Shown one piece after another: positions 23,477 to 32,838 of a DNA stretch of 64,000 nucleotides. The position numbers and the translations under genes were made by a program. The notes under the pieces are model-generated. The model ran no database searches and had not been told where the DNA came from. It worked only from the letters and a program-made list of their open reading frames with translations. This stretch comes from Anaerolineales bacterium (lineage in GTDB: Bacteria; Chloroflexota; Anaerolineae; JAAEKA01): positions 62,001 to 126,000 of the forward strand of contig JACKBI010000004.1 in the NCBI GenBank assembly GCA_020634615.1, written 5' to 3'. Position 1 is the first letter of the stretch; the number at the start of each line of letters is the position of its first letter.

Positions 23477-25150
23477 TTACTGCACGCAGAGCGTCTGGCC
23501 GGCCCGGATCATGTTGGGGTTGGCCAACCCGTTCAGTTGGGTCATTGCGGCCACCGTGGTGCCGTTGGCGGCAGCGATGGACGACAGGTTGTCGCCACGC
23601 TTCACGGTGTAGCTGACAGCGCAGTTTGCAGAGCTGGAACCGGCCGATGATACGGAAGCACCGGGCAGCGGCGGATCCTGGACGTTGGTGAAGTTCACCT
23701 TGGCGCCCGTGTACGTCGCAGGCACCGGGTAGGGGAACATCACGTCGACACAGGTCGGAGTGACCGCGATCCAGTGGTCGCGCTGCTCCTCACAGACCGT
23801 GATGGTCGCGCCAGGGATCGCCATACCAGCGGCATCCAGGGTCGCTTCAGAAAACTTGTAGTTGCCCAGCGCATCGGTGTGCGTGGTCACGAAGATCGCA
23901 GGATCGGTGCCCTTCAGTGTGGCGGTAATTTCCCAGCCAGAGAGACCGACGGTCACGCCCTGGTACGGGGGAACCCATGCACGGAAGTACTTGGTACCGC
24001 TGATCTGCAGGTCGCCGGCGATTTCCTTGTTCTCGAACAGCACCCGGGCGTCTTCGCAGTCACGAATGACAACGGTCTGCGGGTTGTCACTGACGGCTTC
24101 CCAGCCAGCCTGCACGGCTTCCTTGACACTGTAGACGCCAGGGATCAGGTTCTTGAACGTGACCTTGCCAGAGCCATCTGTCGTCATGGTGACCGGATAG
24201 ATCTTGCCATCGGGCCGGCTGAGGGTGATCTGCCAGCCTGCCAGCGGGCCAAGCCAGACCGTGCCGCCGTTGGCATCCGTGCCAAGGCCGTTCTTCTCTA
24301 CGGTGATGGAAGCGTAGCACGGGGGCTCCAGGTTCTTGAAGACCACGGGGTCAGTGGCGCCAGGAGGCGCGTACTGGTCGAGGGTCAGGTAGACGGTGGA
24401 CGGCGTGATCGGCTTCCAGCCAGACTGGACAGTTTCTTTGATCTGCCAGGTGCCGGGTGTCAGTTGAACAACCGCGGTGCCAGTGGCATCGGTGGTTTCC
24501 GTCTGCTTCACTGCCCAGGGATCGCCCTGCGGTGTGGCGGTGATAGTCCAGCCTTCGCCGGGCTGCACGGTGCCATCCATCAGCTCTTCCCACTTGATAA
24601 CAGTGACGTCGAACCAGCGGCGGATCTTGAACAGGATGTTGTAGCAGGTGGTGCCATTCTCATCCAGCTTTGCCCAGCCAGTCCAGGCGATGCCGTTGCG
24701 GTGTGCCGCAGGAACGATACCGTCCCAATCTACAGGCAGGGGCAGCGCAAAAGCATAGTAAAAGCCGGCGGGCAATTCCTTGAACTCCCAATAGCCATTG
24801 CTGCCAACCTCTGCGACCGCCACCAGAATACCGGTGGTGTTGGCTTCATCAGCGCTGCCAGCGGCCAGTTGATCGAGCTGATCGACCGAGCTAACTTCTG
24901 CTGACAGGTCAGGCAGTTCTGCCGCGTCATAGGTCGCCGGGACGCCAATGGCGTATACCTTCATCCCGGGGGTGAACTGGGTGCCATCGACCGCTTGCTC
25001 GCGGTGGTTGATCACATAACCATTGACACAAATGGTCTCATCGGTGCCATCTTCACCACCGGCGAAGCTGACGCTCGCCATGGTGAACAGCATGGTCAGG
25101 GCGGCAAAGACTGCCACCAGGATCGTAAATCTGCGACGTTTCTGAGTCAT
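23477..25150 (-). CDS. Secreted multi-domain surface protein with Cna-B-like repeats and a LysM domain
   Basis: The 557-residue protein has a signal peptide (about 1-32, SVSFAGG). Next comes the INHREQAVDG-type domain (about 40-275) shared with the protein at 17955. Two to three prealbumin/SdrD-B-like repeats follow (LAGWQITLSRPDGK, LSGWEITATLKGTD; each with GVYSVKE-like or LGNYKFSEA strands). A C-terminal LysM ends the protein (SYTVKRGDNLSSIA, NPNMIRAGQTLCV), which would bind peptidoglycan or related glycan. The second of two ATGs (25150) is better spaced from AGGAGG. Likely a wall-attached structural or adhesive protein. Confidence 0.82.
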   Translation of the reverse strand: MTQKRRRFTILVAVFAALTMLFTMASVSFAGGEDGTDETICVNGYVINHREQAVDGTQFTPGMKVYAIGVPATYDAAELPDLSAEVSSVDQLDQLAAGSADEANTTGILVAVAEVGSNGYWEFKELPAGFYYAFALPLPVDWDGIVPAAHRNGIAWTGWAKLDENGTTCYNILFKIRRWFDVTVIKWEELMDGTVQPGEGWTITATPQGDPWAVKQTETTDATGTAVVQLTPGTWQIKETVQSGWKPITPSTVYLTLDQYAPPGATDPVVFKNLEPPCYASITVEKNGLGTDANGGTVWLGPLAGWQITLSRPDGKIYPVTMTTDGSGKVTFKNLIPGVYSVKEAVQAGWEAVSDNPQTVVIRDCEDARVLFENKEIAGDLQISGTKYFRAWVPPYQGVTVGLSGWEITATLKGTDPAIFVTTHTDALGNYKFSEATLDAAGMAIPGATITVCEEQRDHWIAVTPTCVDVMFPYPVPATYTGAKVNFTNVQDPPLPGASVSSAGSSSANCAVSYTVKRGDNLSSIAAANGTTVAAMTQLNGLANPNMIRAGQTLCVQ

Positions 25151-25281
25151 CATATCCTCCTGAGAGATTTGCCTGTCATTACAGGCTGGTTGTTAATTAA
25201 CCTGCTAAATCGACTGAATTGGTAGCTACGATAATTGGGTAGCCAACCCATGAAAGCACTTTGACCTCCGTGTCCGGCTCG

Positions 25282-25331
25282 GGAGCCGTAGCCCTCGTCG
25301 GGGTTAGCACCCCTACCTGGGCTACAGCTCC
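25282..25331. repeat. Long stem-loop between the two LysM genes
   Basis: Arms 25282-25294 and 25319-25331 (GGAGC-C-GTAGCCC type) pair over 13 bases with one mismatch and enclose a second perfect hairpin GGGGT-TAGC-ACCCC. No T-run follows. Probably a REP-like palindromic element. Confidence 0.6.
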
Positions 25332-25369
25332 GCTGGATGCGAGCCTCGATTTTTATGATGCCGCTACAC

Positions 25370-27448
25370 TCATGGCAGAACCAGGATCTGCCCGACGTAG
25401 ATATTGTTGGGATTGGATAGGTTGTTAGCTTGCGTCAGCGCTTCCACGGTAGTACCGTTCTGCGCTGCAATCGCGCTCAAGGTATCGCCACGTTGCACTC
25501 GATACGTGCTGCCGGAGGCTGTCGTGGCGGTTGCCTCTGATGCGGTCGGCTGCGGCGCCATTACTACCGGCGCTGCGGGTGCATCGGCTGGGGCAGGCTC
25601 CACGTACGGCACTGCTGCTGCCTGGCCGGGGATACACAGGGTCTGGCCGACGTAGATAACATTCGGATTGCTCAGACCATTCGTCTCCATGATCGCCTGC
25701 ACGGTCGTGCCGGTGGCCGCTGCGATGCCGCTCAGCGTGTCGCCGCGCTGCACCGTGTACCACGTCGCGCCAGCCGCTTCGTCACAGACCGGCCCGGGGT
25801 GCGGCTTGGAGGGCGGCACTACCGGATGCACCGGCTTGGGCGGGTAGACCGGCTTCTCGGGATAGATCGGGTGCACCGGCTTGGGCGGGTACACCGGGTA
25901 GATCGGATGCACCGGCTGGGCGGGTGTGCACTGCTGCAACACCACGTTGTCCAGGTTGACATCCAGCTCACGGTTCACGGTCGCCCACTTCTTCAGGCCC
26001 CAGATCGCCAGCGTGGTGTAGCCGCCCGGCGCTGTGAACTGCGTCGTGTACGACTGCATCGCACCCGGTTCCGTCCGGGGATAGATGGTCGTCAGCGGCA
26101 CCAGTTGCTTGTAGGTCATCTGGTTGGTGTCTGTCGACCCGGTCGTCGAGTAGCCCCACAACACTTCGTAGCGGTAGGCATCCTCGTCCGTCGCCACCGG
26201 CGCTTCGCGCATCATGGCGTCGAAGGAAATCTGGTAGGTCGCACCGGCCTGCAGGTAGACCCGCTGGGCGATGCCGATCACCCGGTCGGGATCGGTGCCG
26301 TCGGGCAGGTTCTTGCTGTTGATCTCCAGCAACTGCCCGTGGGACCCCTGCGAGACCACCGGCGGCCACATCTCATCGTAGTAGCCGTAGTTGGCGCGGC
26401 CGCCGTTGTTGAAGCCGGTCCAGTAGAAGGCGACGCCGTTTGGCGCAAAGCCGTTCTCGAAACCGCCGTTCCACAGCAGGTTCGCGCCACTGCACACAGT
26501 CGTGGCCGCTACCGGCGCTGGCACGCTGTAGCCGGGATCCACCGGATAACCGTCGCCAGGTTGCGCCGGCGGCACTGTGTAGCCACCTTCAGAGGAAGGT
26601 TGGGCGAGCGAGGCTGTGTAGCTGCCATCGCCAGGTTGCGCAGGCGGATCGGTGTAAGCGCCGTCACTGGGCTGCGCGGGCGGAGCAATGAATGCGCTGT
26701 CGCCAGGATTGGCAGGCGGGGCTGTGTAGCCACCTTCAGAGGAAGGATGCGCCGGCTTGACAGGCTCCACGTACGGGACGGCCACGGCCGGACCCACCAG
26801 GCTGATGGTGTCCAGGTTGAAATCGGTCTCCTCGTACCACGTGCCCCAGCGCCGCTCGACCCGCACAAATACTGTCAGCGCCGGCCCGCTGGCCGTCACC
26901 GACGTGCTGTAGCTGCTGAATGACCCCGGCTCCGTCCGCGGGTAGTAGGTGTCCCACGGCAGCTCGCGCCAGTCGCTCACCGACTGCCAGTTCACGCCGC
27001 CCGTCGGGTCGAACCCCACGTACACCCGATAGCGCCACGGATCCGACGTATCCTTGTCGTCGGCACGGATCATGCCCTTCAATGACAACTGGTAGGTCGC
27101 TCCCGCATGCACCAGCGCCCGCTGGAAGATGCCCGCCTGGCGGTTGGCGTCGCCGCCCTGCTGCTTGGTGTTGATCTCGATCAACTGCGAGTTGGCGCCG
27201 TCAGCCACGGTCGGCGCCCACATATCATCGTAGAAGCCGTAGACCGCTGCGCCGCCGTTGTTGAAGCAGCCCCAGCCAGCGCCCACCATGCCAGGGCAAG
27301 CCGAGTTCGACTCGAAGCCCAGCTCGAACCCGCCGTTGTACAGCACGTCCGCGCCGGAGGCCTGCGGCCCGCGCCCCATGGGCACCACGCTGGCTACCAT
27401 CACCAGCGCCATCACCAGTATCAACATTCTCGGCTTGAGCATTTTCAT
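25370..27448 (-). CDS. Secreted protein with duplicated beta domain, proline-rich linkers and two LysM domains
   Basis: The 692-residue protein starts with a signal peptide (MKMLKPRMLILVMALVMVA). Two homologous beta-sandwich-like domains of about 170 residues follow; each begins with WNGGFE/YNGGFE and contains FNNGG, YGxYDxMW and YPRTEPG, a carbohydrate-binding-module-like pattern not assigned to a known family. Between and after them are repeats such as AQPGDGSYT and a PVHPIYP/PPKPVHP linker. Two LysM domains end the chain (TVQRGDTLSGIA; RVQRGDTLSAIA). It should be displayed on the cell wall. The ATG has GGAAGG upstream, and a promoter lies at 27540-27569. Confidence 0.85.
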   Translation of the reverse strand: MKMLKPRMLILVMALVMVASVVPMGRGPQASGADVLYNGGFELGFESNSACPGMVGAGWGCFNNGGAAVYGFYDDMWAPTVADGANSQLIEINTKQQGGDANRQAGIFQRALVHAGATYQLSLKGMIRADDKDTSDPWRYRVYVGFDPTGGVNWQSVSDWRELPWDTYYPRTEPGSFSSYSTSVTASGPALTVFVRVERRWGTWYEETDFNLDTISLVGPAVAVPYVEPVKPAHPSSEGGYTAPPANPGDSAFIAPPAQPSDGAYTDPPAQPGDGSYTASLAQPSSEGGYTVPPAQPGDGYPVDPGYSVPAPVAATTVCSGANLLWNGGFENGFAPNGVAFYWTGFNNGGRANYGYYDEMWPPVVSQGSHGQLLEINSKNLPDGTDPDRVIGIAQRVYLQAGATYQISFDAMMREAPVATDEDAYRYEVLWGYSTTGSTDTNQMTYKQLVPLTTIYPRTEPGAMQSYTTQFTAPGGYTTLAIWGLKKWATVNRELDVNLDNVVLQQCTPAQPVHPIYPVYPPKPVHPIYPEKPVYPPKPVHPVVPPSKPHPGPVCDEAAGATWYTVQRGDTLSGIAAATGTTVQAIMETNGLSNPNVIYVGQTLCIPGQAAAVPYVEPAPADAPAAPVVMAPQPTASEATATTASGSTYRVQRGDTLSAIAAQNGTTVEALTQANNLSNPNNIYVGQILVLP

Positions 27449-27539
27449 CGTTGCTATCCTTCCCGGCGGCGCACCGCTCGGTTGTCGTGCATCTCATTCA
27501 ATGTGTGGCCTGCGACAGGTGGTCGCTTCAGGCACGCAG

Positions 27540-27569
27540 ATTGTAGCACGGGCGCAAGCCCCACTTCAA
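27540..27569 (-). promoter_or_regulatory. Promoter of the double-LysM gene
   Basis: On the minus strand TTGAAG, an 18-base spacer and TACAAT preceded by TGC (extended -10) lie about 90 bases before the ATG at 27448. The rest of the interval up to 27775 shows no gene or clear site. Confidence 0.55.
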
Positions 27570-27775
27570 GGCCCAGGGGCCTGAAAACACCTTAAATGAG
27601 CCTCATTTTTCGTATAGTTGACCCCGAAACACCCCCGCACTGCTCAAACTGATTACTATCCGCAGGATTTAAGGTGAATTTAGCGCCTATTGCGCCAGAA
27701 AACTACCTATTATGTCGATCTCGTAAGATTCAATGCCTCCCAGCACAACGCCCACTACAACCGCAGGCGTCGTAG

Positions 27776-27815
27776 GAAAAACAAAAAAGTCCGACTTTTC
27801 TGCAAAGTCGAACTT
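27776..27815 (-). terminator. Intrinsic terminator of trmFO
   Basis: AAGTCCGACTTT (27787-27798) pairs with AAAGTCGAACTT (27804-27815), one mismatch, five-base loop; on the minus strand the stem is followed by a T-rich run, the complement of the A-rich 27776-27788. It lies 90 bases beyond the trmFO stop. Confidence 0.85.
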
Positions 27816-27905
27816 CAAATCTCCCTGTCATCACCCCCTGATGCCCGCCCGTATCGAAGCAGTCACATGATGTTCAGCCGCCCATTGCCCGGCGCCCCAT
27901 GAGTA

Positions 27906-29267
27906 TCAGCTGACCGGCAGCGCTACCGGCGCAAGACCATAGGCATCCATCGCCCCCGCGAGCGCCTCCAGACCCCGGTTGGCATATTCCTGGTAGCGAT
28001 CGCCTTTGTTGCGCACATTCTCCGTAAGTGGCGGCAGCAGCCCAAAGTTGGCCTTCATCGGCTGAAAATAGCGCGGGTCAGCGCTGGTGACATAGTGCAT
28101 CAGCGCCCCCAACATCGACTCCTGCGGCATGACTGCCGGCTCTTCGCCCGCTGCCAGCCGCGCCGCGTTGATTCCTGCAAGCAGCCCGCCGGCCGCCGAT
28201 CCAACGTACCCCTCGGATCCGATGATCTGCCCGGCAAGAAAGAGGTCACGCCGGGACCGCAGTTGCAGCGACGGCTCCAGTAACAACGGTGAGTTGACAA
28301 AGGTATTACGATGCATCTGGCCCAAGCGCACGAACTCAGCCTGCTCCAATCCCGGGATCATCCGTAAAATGCGCCGCTGTTCCGGCCATTTAAGGTTGGT
28401 CTGGAACCCAACCAGATTGTAGAGCGTGCCCGCCTGGTTGTCCTGGCGCAGCTGTACCACGGCATGAGGCCGCCGGCCTGTGCGCGGGTCGCGCAGTCCC
28501 ACCGGACGCATCGGCCCAAAGGCCAGCGCTTTGTCGCCCCGCCCCGCCAGTACTTCAATTGGCAGGCAACCTTCAAAAAACCGCTCTGCCTCGTCGTCTT
28601 GCTCGAAGGAGCGCAACTCCATCCGCTCTGCTGCCCGCACGGCTGCCACAAACGCCTCGTACTGCTCCCGATCCAGCGGGCAGTTTACGTAGTCGCCCTC
28701 GGACTCGCCGCTGTCACGATCATAGCGGCTTTGCCGCCATGCCGGCGGCATGGTAATGCTTTCCAGCGTTACAATCGGCGCCAGCGCGTCGAAAAAGTGC
28801 AGATGCGTCTGGCCGGTCATTTCGCCGATGCGCCGCGACAAGGCGTCCGATGTCAGCGGTCCCGAGGCGATGATGGTCAGGCCCGCGGGGATGTCGGTGA
28901 TCTCGCCTCGCACAATATGTATGTTGGGATGGGCGCTGACGCTGTCAGTCACAAGCTGTGAGAAGGCATAACGATCAACGGCCAGCGCCCCACCGGCCGG
29001 CAGCGCGGTACGGTCTGCGCAATGGATGATCATCGAACCAAGGCGCCGCATCTCCTCTTTCAGCAGGCCCAGCGCCCGGTCCAGCCGCGTCGAACCGAGG
29101 CTGTTGCTGCACACCAGCTCGGCGAAACGGTCGGTCAGGTGCGCCTCAGTCTGCACTACCGGCCGCATCTCCCAGAGAGTAACCTGCAAGCCGCGCTGCG
29201 CCAGTTGCCAGGCTGCTTCGGTGCCGGCCAGCCCCGCCCCGATCACTGTCACGTCAGTCGTTGTCAT
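27906..29267 (-). CDS. trmFO: Methylenetetrahydrofolate-tRNA-(uracil-5-)-methyltransferase TrmFO
   Basis: The 453-residue flavoprotein has the FAD-binding GAGLAGTEAAW motif at its start, the LVCSNSLGS segment holding the active-site cysteine, and the C-terminal LFLAGQIIGSEGYVGSAAGG FAD loop. TrmFO methylates U54 of tRNA to ribothymidine using methylene-tetrahydrofolate and reduced FAD, in place of SAM-dependent TrmA. The ATG at 29267 fits the family start; a GTG at 29282 is also open. It is transcribed alone or with tsaC, 171 bases upstream, and has its own terminator. Confidence 0.95.
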   Translation of the reverse strand: MTTTDVTVIGAGLAGTEAAWQLAQRGLQVTLWEMRPVVQTEAHLTDRFAELVCSNSLGSTRLDRALGLLKEEMRRLGSMIIHCADRTALPAGGALAVDRYAFSQLVTDSVSAHPNIHIVRGEITDIPAGLTIIASGPLTSDALSRRIGEMTGQTHLHFFDALAPIVTLESITMPPAWRQSRYDRDSGESEGDYVNCPLDREQYEAFVAAVRAAERMELRSFEQDDEAERFFEGCLPIEVLAGRGDKALAFGPMRPVGLRDPRTGRRPHAVVQLRQDNQAGTLYNLVGFQTNLKWPEQRRILRMIPGLEQAEFVRLGQMHRNTFVNSPLLLEPSLQLRSRRDLFLAGQIIGSEGYVGSAAGGLLAGINAARLAAGEEPAVMPQESMLGALMHYVTSADPRYFQPMKANFGLLPPLTENVRNKGDRYQEYANRGLEALAGAMDAYGLAPVALPVS

Positions 29268-29438
29268 TGTTGCCCATCGCACAAGATAAAGGCAGGTCTG
29301 GCAATTCCGGCTACCACCAGATGCCGCCGATACAGATACACTGCATAAGCTGCGGCGTCAAGCGTCCAGACATATCAGACCCGCCGAAAAGTTACCATAA
29401 CGCCGTTAAACTGCTACACGAATAGCAAAATCGCTGCT

Positions 29439-30092
29439 CTACTGCCCTGCCAACACCATCCGAATCGCCTGTTCGCTAATCGGTCCGCTGCGGACTACCT
29501 GCGGCGGCGACTGCGTCAGATCAACCACCGTCGATGGTTGCCCACCAGGACAGCGACCGCCATCCAGCACCGCATCGATGCGCCCGTCAAGCTGCACCAG
29601 CACCTCAGCAGCGGACACCGGGCTTTCCAAACCGGACCGGTTCGCGCTGCTCACTGCCAACGGACCAGTGCGCCGCAACAATGCCAGCGTCACGGGATGG
29701 TCCGGCACACGCAACGCTACGGTGCCCGTTCCGGCGGTGACGATCTCCGGCACGGTCTGCCTGGCAACAGCCACCAGAGTCAGCGCACCCGGCCAGAAGC
29801 GCGCGGCCAGCTCGACCAGGCCGGCAGGCAGGTCATCCACCAACGCGCCGGCTCCGTCGAAGTCAGCCAGCAACACCGGTATCGCCTTTTCAGAGGGCCG
29901 CTGCTTGGCGGCGAATATTCGAGCGACGGCCGGCGCATCCCAGACCGTAGTCCCCAGACCGTAGACGGTGTCGGTCGGGAAAGCAACCAGTCCGCCCCGG
30001 CACAACAAGTCGGCAGCAGCGATTACGTCGGCGGCGTCATCTGCTCGTAGCCGTCGCGTTGACAATTCGGACATGCGGCCAGAAGCTGTCAT
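29439..30092 (-). CDS. tsaC: L-threonylcarbamoyladenylate synthase (TsaC/Sua5 family)
   Basis: The 217-residue YrdC-fold protein has the family motifs PTDTVYGL, AAKQRPSEKAIPVL and SSANRSG. It makes threonylcarbamoyl-AMP from threonine, bicarbonate and ATP for the t6A37 modification of ANN-decoding tRNAs. It lacks the extra Sua5 C-terminal domain, so it is the short TsaC-like form. The start codon overlaps the prmC stop (ATGA), placing both in the prfA-prmC-tsaC operon seen in many bacteria. A second ATG at 30074 is possible. Confidence 0.93.
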   Translation of the reverse strand: MTASGRMSELSTRRLRADDAADVIAAADLLCRGGLVAFPTDTVYGLGTTVWDAPAVARIFAAKQRPSEKAIPVLLADFDGAGALVDDLPAGLVELAARFWPGALTLVAVARQTVPEIVTAGTGTVALRVPDHPVTLALLRRTGPLAVSSANRSGLESPVSAAEVLVQLDGRIDAVLDGGRCPGGQPSTVVDLTQSPPQVVRSGPISEQAIRMVLAGQ

Positions 30093-31057
30093 GTCTGCAC
30101 TCGCACAATGCGGTCGTTGTACGCATAGTCGGTCACGATCTCGACAAAGGCATCCGGGAACACCTGGCGAGCCAGCGCGGCAACTTCCGCGCCCTGAGTC
30201 GCGCCGATTTCCATCAGCATCATCCCACCGGGGCGCAGCTTGCCAGGCGCCTGCTCCACCAACCGCCGGATCAAACCGAGGCCGTCAGCGCCACCCGACA
30301 ACGCGAGACTTGGCTCGTACTGTGCGATATCGGGCGCCAGCGCACTCCACTCGTGCTGCGCCACATAGGGCAGGTTGGCGACAACGACATCGACCTGGCG
30401 GTCCAGCGGCTCCAACAGATCGCCTTGAAGAAACTGGACGCGGTCGGTCAGGTGGTGGCGCTGCGCGTTGGCGCGCGCCACTGCCAGCGCATCCGCTGAG
30501 ATGTCAATGCCACACACGATCGCCGCGCGCGTGTTGGCGGCAATGGCAAGCGTGACCGCCCCGCTGCCTGTGCCAACGTCAGCCACGCTGACCGATGGCT
30601 CCCTGTGACCAGCATTTCTGCCATTGCCATTGGTCGCGCTGGCAGCTAGCCGATCCGCCTGCATGATGATATCGAGAGCCAGGTCCACCAACAGTTCGGT
30701 CTCGGGACGAGGGATCAGGACACGATGATCGACGAAGAGGTCGAGCCCGTAAAACGCTTTCTCGCCGACGAGATAGGCTACCGGTTCGTAGTTCAGGCGC
30801 CTTTCCACCAGATGCTCGAACGCCTCACGCTCATCGTCGCTTAGAGGACGCTCCATGTGAGTGTACAGTTGTGCGCGCGTCCAACGAAGAACGTGCCCCA
30901 GCAGCAACTCGCTGTCGAGCTTGGGGGTGTCGATGTCGCTTCCCTTCAGACGCCGGGTGGCAGCATGCAATGCAATGCCAACTGTGCTGCCCTGCTCCAG
31001 TTGCCAGCTATAGTGAAAGACGGGCACTTGATGCCCATTGGTCTTACCGTTGATCAT
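30089..31057 (-). CDS. prmC: Peptide chain release factor N5-glutamine methyltransferase
   Basis: The 322-residue protein joins an N-terminal helical domain (IDTPKLDSELLLGHVL) with a Rossmann methyltransferase domain (VADVGTGSGAVTLAIA). The substrate-glutamine motif is NLPYV instead of the usual NPPY, a conservative change. PrmC methylates the glutamine of the GGQ motif of release factors; its main substrate, prfA, is the next gene upstream in the operon. A loop of about 20 residues (SATNGNGRNAGHREP) is inserted before the SAM motif. Confidence 0.93.
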   Translation of the reverse strand: MINGKTNGHQVPVFHYSWQLEQGSTVGIALHAATRRLKGSDIDTPKLDSELLLGHVLRWTRAQLYTHMERPLSDDEREAFEHLVERRLNYEPVAYLVGEKAFYGLDLFVDHRVLIPRPETELLVDLALDIIMQADRLAASATNGNGRNAGHREPSVSVADVGTGSGAVTLAIAANTRAAIVCGIDISADALAVARANAQRHHLTDRVQFLQGDLLEPLDRQVDVVVANLPYVAQHEWSALAPDIAQYEPSLALSGGADGLGLIRRLVEQAPGKLRPGGMMLMEIGATQGAEVAALARQVFPDAFVEIVTDYAYNDRIVRVQT

Positions 31058-31263
31058 GATTTCCCATCTGACAGTTCGTTTGTGTTTCGCCCAGGCGATA
31101 CGCGGTTGGCTGGTCGGGTGACGCTGCCCGTCTCATTTTGCTGCCGTGCGTGCAGCGCAAACGCACGCTGGTCGGTACCAGCTGCACGCTTTCCATGCGC
31201 TGCTGCTTGCCCGGCACCATCGTACTGACTCTGCATCGCCATTGAATCGCCTTTCATCGCCAC
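31054..31263 (-). CDS. Possible small protein between prfA and prmC
   Basis: A frame of up to 69 codons (GTG at 31263 or ATG at 31257) ends with TGA overlapping the prmC ATG, which would allow translational coupling. The product is basic and glutamine/alanine-rich with no recognisable fold. It fills part of an otherwise empty 258-base gap in a tight operon. It may equally be untranslated spacer. Confidence 0.25.
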   Translation of the reverse strand: MAMKGDSMAMQSQYDGAGQAAAHGKRAAGTDQRAFALHARQQNETGSVTRPANRVSPGRNTNELSDGKS

Positions 31264-31315
31264 ATTCTTCCGCTAAAACCCCACCACTATCGACACCGCT
31301 GTGTCTTTCGATTCG

Positions 31316-32401
31316 CTACTCTTCGTTGCCGTCAGACAAACTCGCAAGCCGCTCGGCTTGTTCGTTGCTGATCAGCGCCTCAATCAACTCGTCCAGGTCG
31401 CCTTCCAGGATCGCGTCCAGCCGATGCAGAGTGAGCCCGATGCGATGATCGGTCACCCGGTTCTGCGGAAAGTTATAGGTCCGGACTTTCTCGCTGCGCT
31501 CGCCCGACCCGACCTGGCTGCGGCGGGCTTCGGTCTGTTCCGCCATCTGGCGGTCCATCTCCGCCGCGTAGAGCCGGGCCCGCAAGATCTGCATTGCCCG
31601 CGCCCGGTTCTGAAGCTGCGACTTCTCGTCCTGACATTGCACCACCAGACCCGTGGGGATATGGGTGATGCGCACCGCGCTGTCGGTGGTGTTGACGCTC
31701 TGGCCACCCGGACCGCCGGCCCGGAAGACGTCGATGCGAATGTCGTTGGCGCTGACATCGACCTCGACCTCGGTCATCTCCGGCAGCACGGCCACCGTCG
31801 CCGTCGACGTGTGAATGCGCCCTTGTGACTCGGTGGATGGCACCCGCTGCACCCGGTGGACGCCACTCTCGTATTTCAGACGGGAATAAGCGCCCTGTCC
31901 GCGAACAGAGAAGATAACCTCTTTGAAGCCGCCAATGCCGGTCTCGTTGTTGCTCAGCATTTCGATCTTGTAGCGCTGCGCCTCGGACCAGCGGGAGTAC
32001 ATGCGGAACAGATCGGCGGCAAACAGACCCGCCTCGTCACCGCCCGTGCCGGCCCGAATCTCGACGATGACATTCTTGGAGTCGTTGGGATCGGTGGGCA
32101 GCAGCATCAGCCGCAGCGCCTGCTCAAGCTTCTCCAGTTGCGTCTCCAGGCGAGCCACCTCGTCCTGGATCATCTCGGCCATCTCAGGATCCTGGCCGTC
32201 TTCAGCCAGCAGCGCGCGGGCATCGTCCAGCTCCGCCTCCGTCGCGCGGTAGCGATGGTAGGTTTCCACCAGTTCCTGCAACTCGGAGCGCTCGCGGGCC
32301 AGCCGGATCATCTCCTCGTAGTCGGATGTGACCTCCGGGCTGGCCAATAGCTGCGCCAACTCGTCGTAACGCTTTTCGGCGTTTACCAAACTGTCAATCA
32401 T
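31316..32401 (-). CDS. prfA: Peptide chain release factor 1
   Basis: The 361-residue protein has the standard length of RF1, the peptidyl-tRNA hydrolysis motif GGQ at residues 232-234 (AGGPGGQSVN), and the codon-recognition PxT motif as PST in RVPSTESQG. It terminates translation at UAA and UAG. PrmC, encoded next, methylates Gln234. The start ATG at 32401 follows a GAGAAG sequence. The 437-base gap upstream contains repeats and no other gene. Confidence 0.97.
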   Translation of the reverse strand: MIDSLVNAEKRYDELAQLLASPEVTSDYEEMIRLARERSELQELVETYHRYRATEAELDDARALLAEDGQDPEMAEMIQDEVARLETQLEKLEQALRLMLLPTDPNDSKNVIVEIRAGTGGDEAGLFAADLFRMYSRWSEAQRYKIEMLSNNETGIGGFKEVIFSVRGQGAYSRLKYESGVHRVQRVPSTESQGRIHTSTATVAVLPEMTEVEVDVSANDIRIDVFRAGGPGGQSVNTTDSAVRITHIPTGLVVQCQDEKSQLQNRARAMQILRARLYAAEMDRQMAEQTEARRSQVGSGERSEKVRTYNFPQNRVTDHRIGLTLHRLDAILEGDLDELIEALISNEQAERLASLSDGNEE

Positions 32402-32494
32402 GTTTCTTCTCTGCTATGTTCTTCCTGCAACCGGCCAGGGACGGTCACACCGTAATCCGCAACTTCGGCTTTGAAATTAGCTGCTCACCGCTCG

Positions 32495-32619
32495 GGCCGG
32501 TCTGTGCGAAGCCTCCCGGAGGGACAGACCGAGTCCCGCTGTTTTGATCGATCGGAGTGCCGGATCTGCCCGGCAGGGCGCCTGACTTGGAAATAGGCGC
32601 TTTGGCCGGTCTCCGACCG
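32495..32619. repeat. Dispersed GGCCGGTCT-type element, copy 2
   Basis: Contains GGCCGGTCTGTGCGAAGC at 32495-32512 (one mismatch with copy 1) and the exact 17-mer TGGCCGGTCTCCGACCG at 32603-32619. GGTCTGT/ACAGACC (32499-32530) form a hairpin. Here both GGCCGGTCT boxes point the same way, unlike the inverted pair in copy 1. Confidence 0.6.
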
Positions 32620-32838
32620 TGCTGTTCCATTTTCATCCATGGTCGTGCGCTCAACGCATGGGCGTCTTGTATGTCCATAGATGTTTTATTTTGGTCTCGC
32701 CTTACAACCAGGCCCCCTCGCCAATGCAAGCTGTGCCGGGTCGTGACAAGAGTCAGCGGCTGCTGACGAAGAGCAACCGCTGACAGGAATTGTACCACAA
32801 CGGCGTGGAAAACGAAAGCCGATCACCCGACGCTTGCC
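32620..32838. other. Gene-free stretch with a GTCAGCGG hairpin
   Basis: Together with 32402-32494 this is gene-free. An eight-base perfect stem GTCAGCGG/CCGCTGAC at 32752-32784 lies beyond the end of the minus-strand TPR gene and may help terminate it, though no T-run follows. A weak minus-strand TGGTACAAT box at 32789-32797 could be a prfA promoter. Confidence 0.35.
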
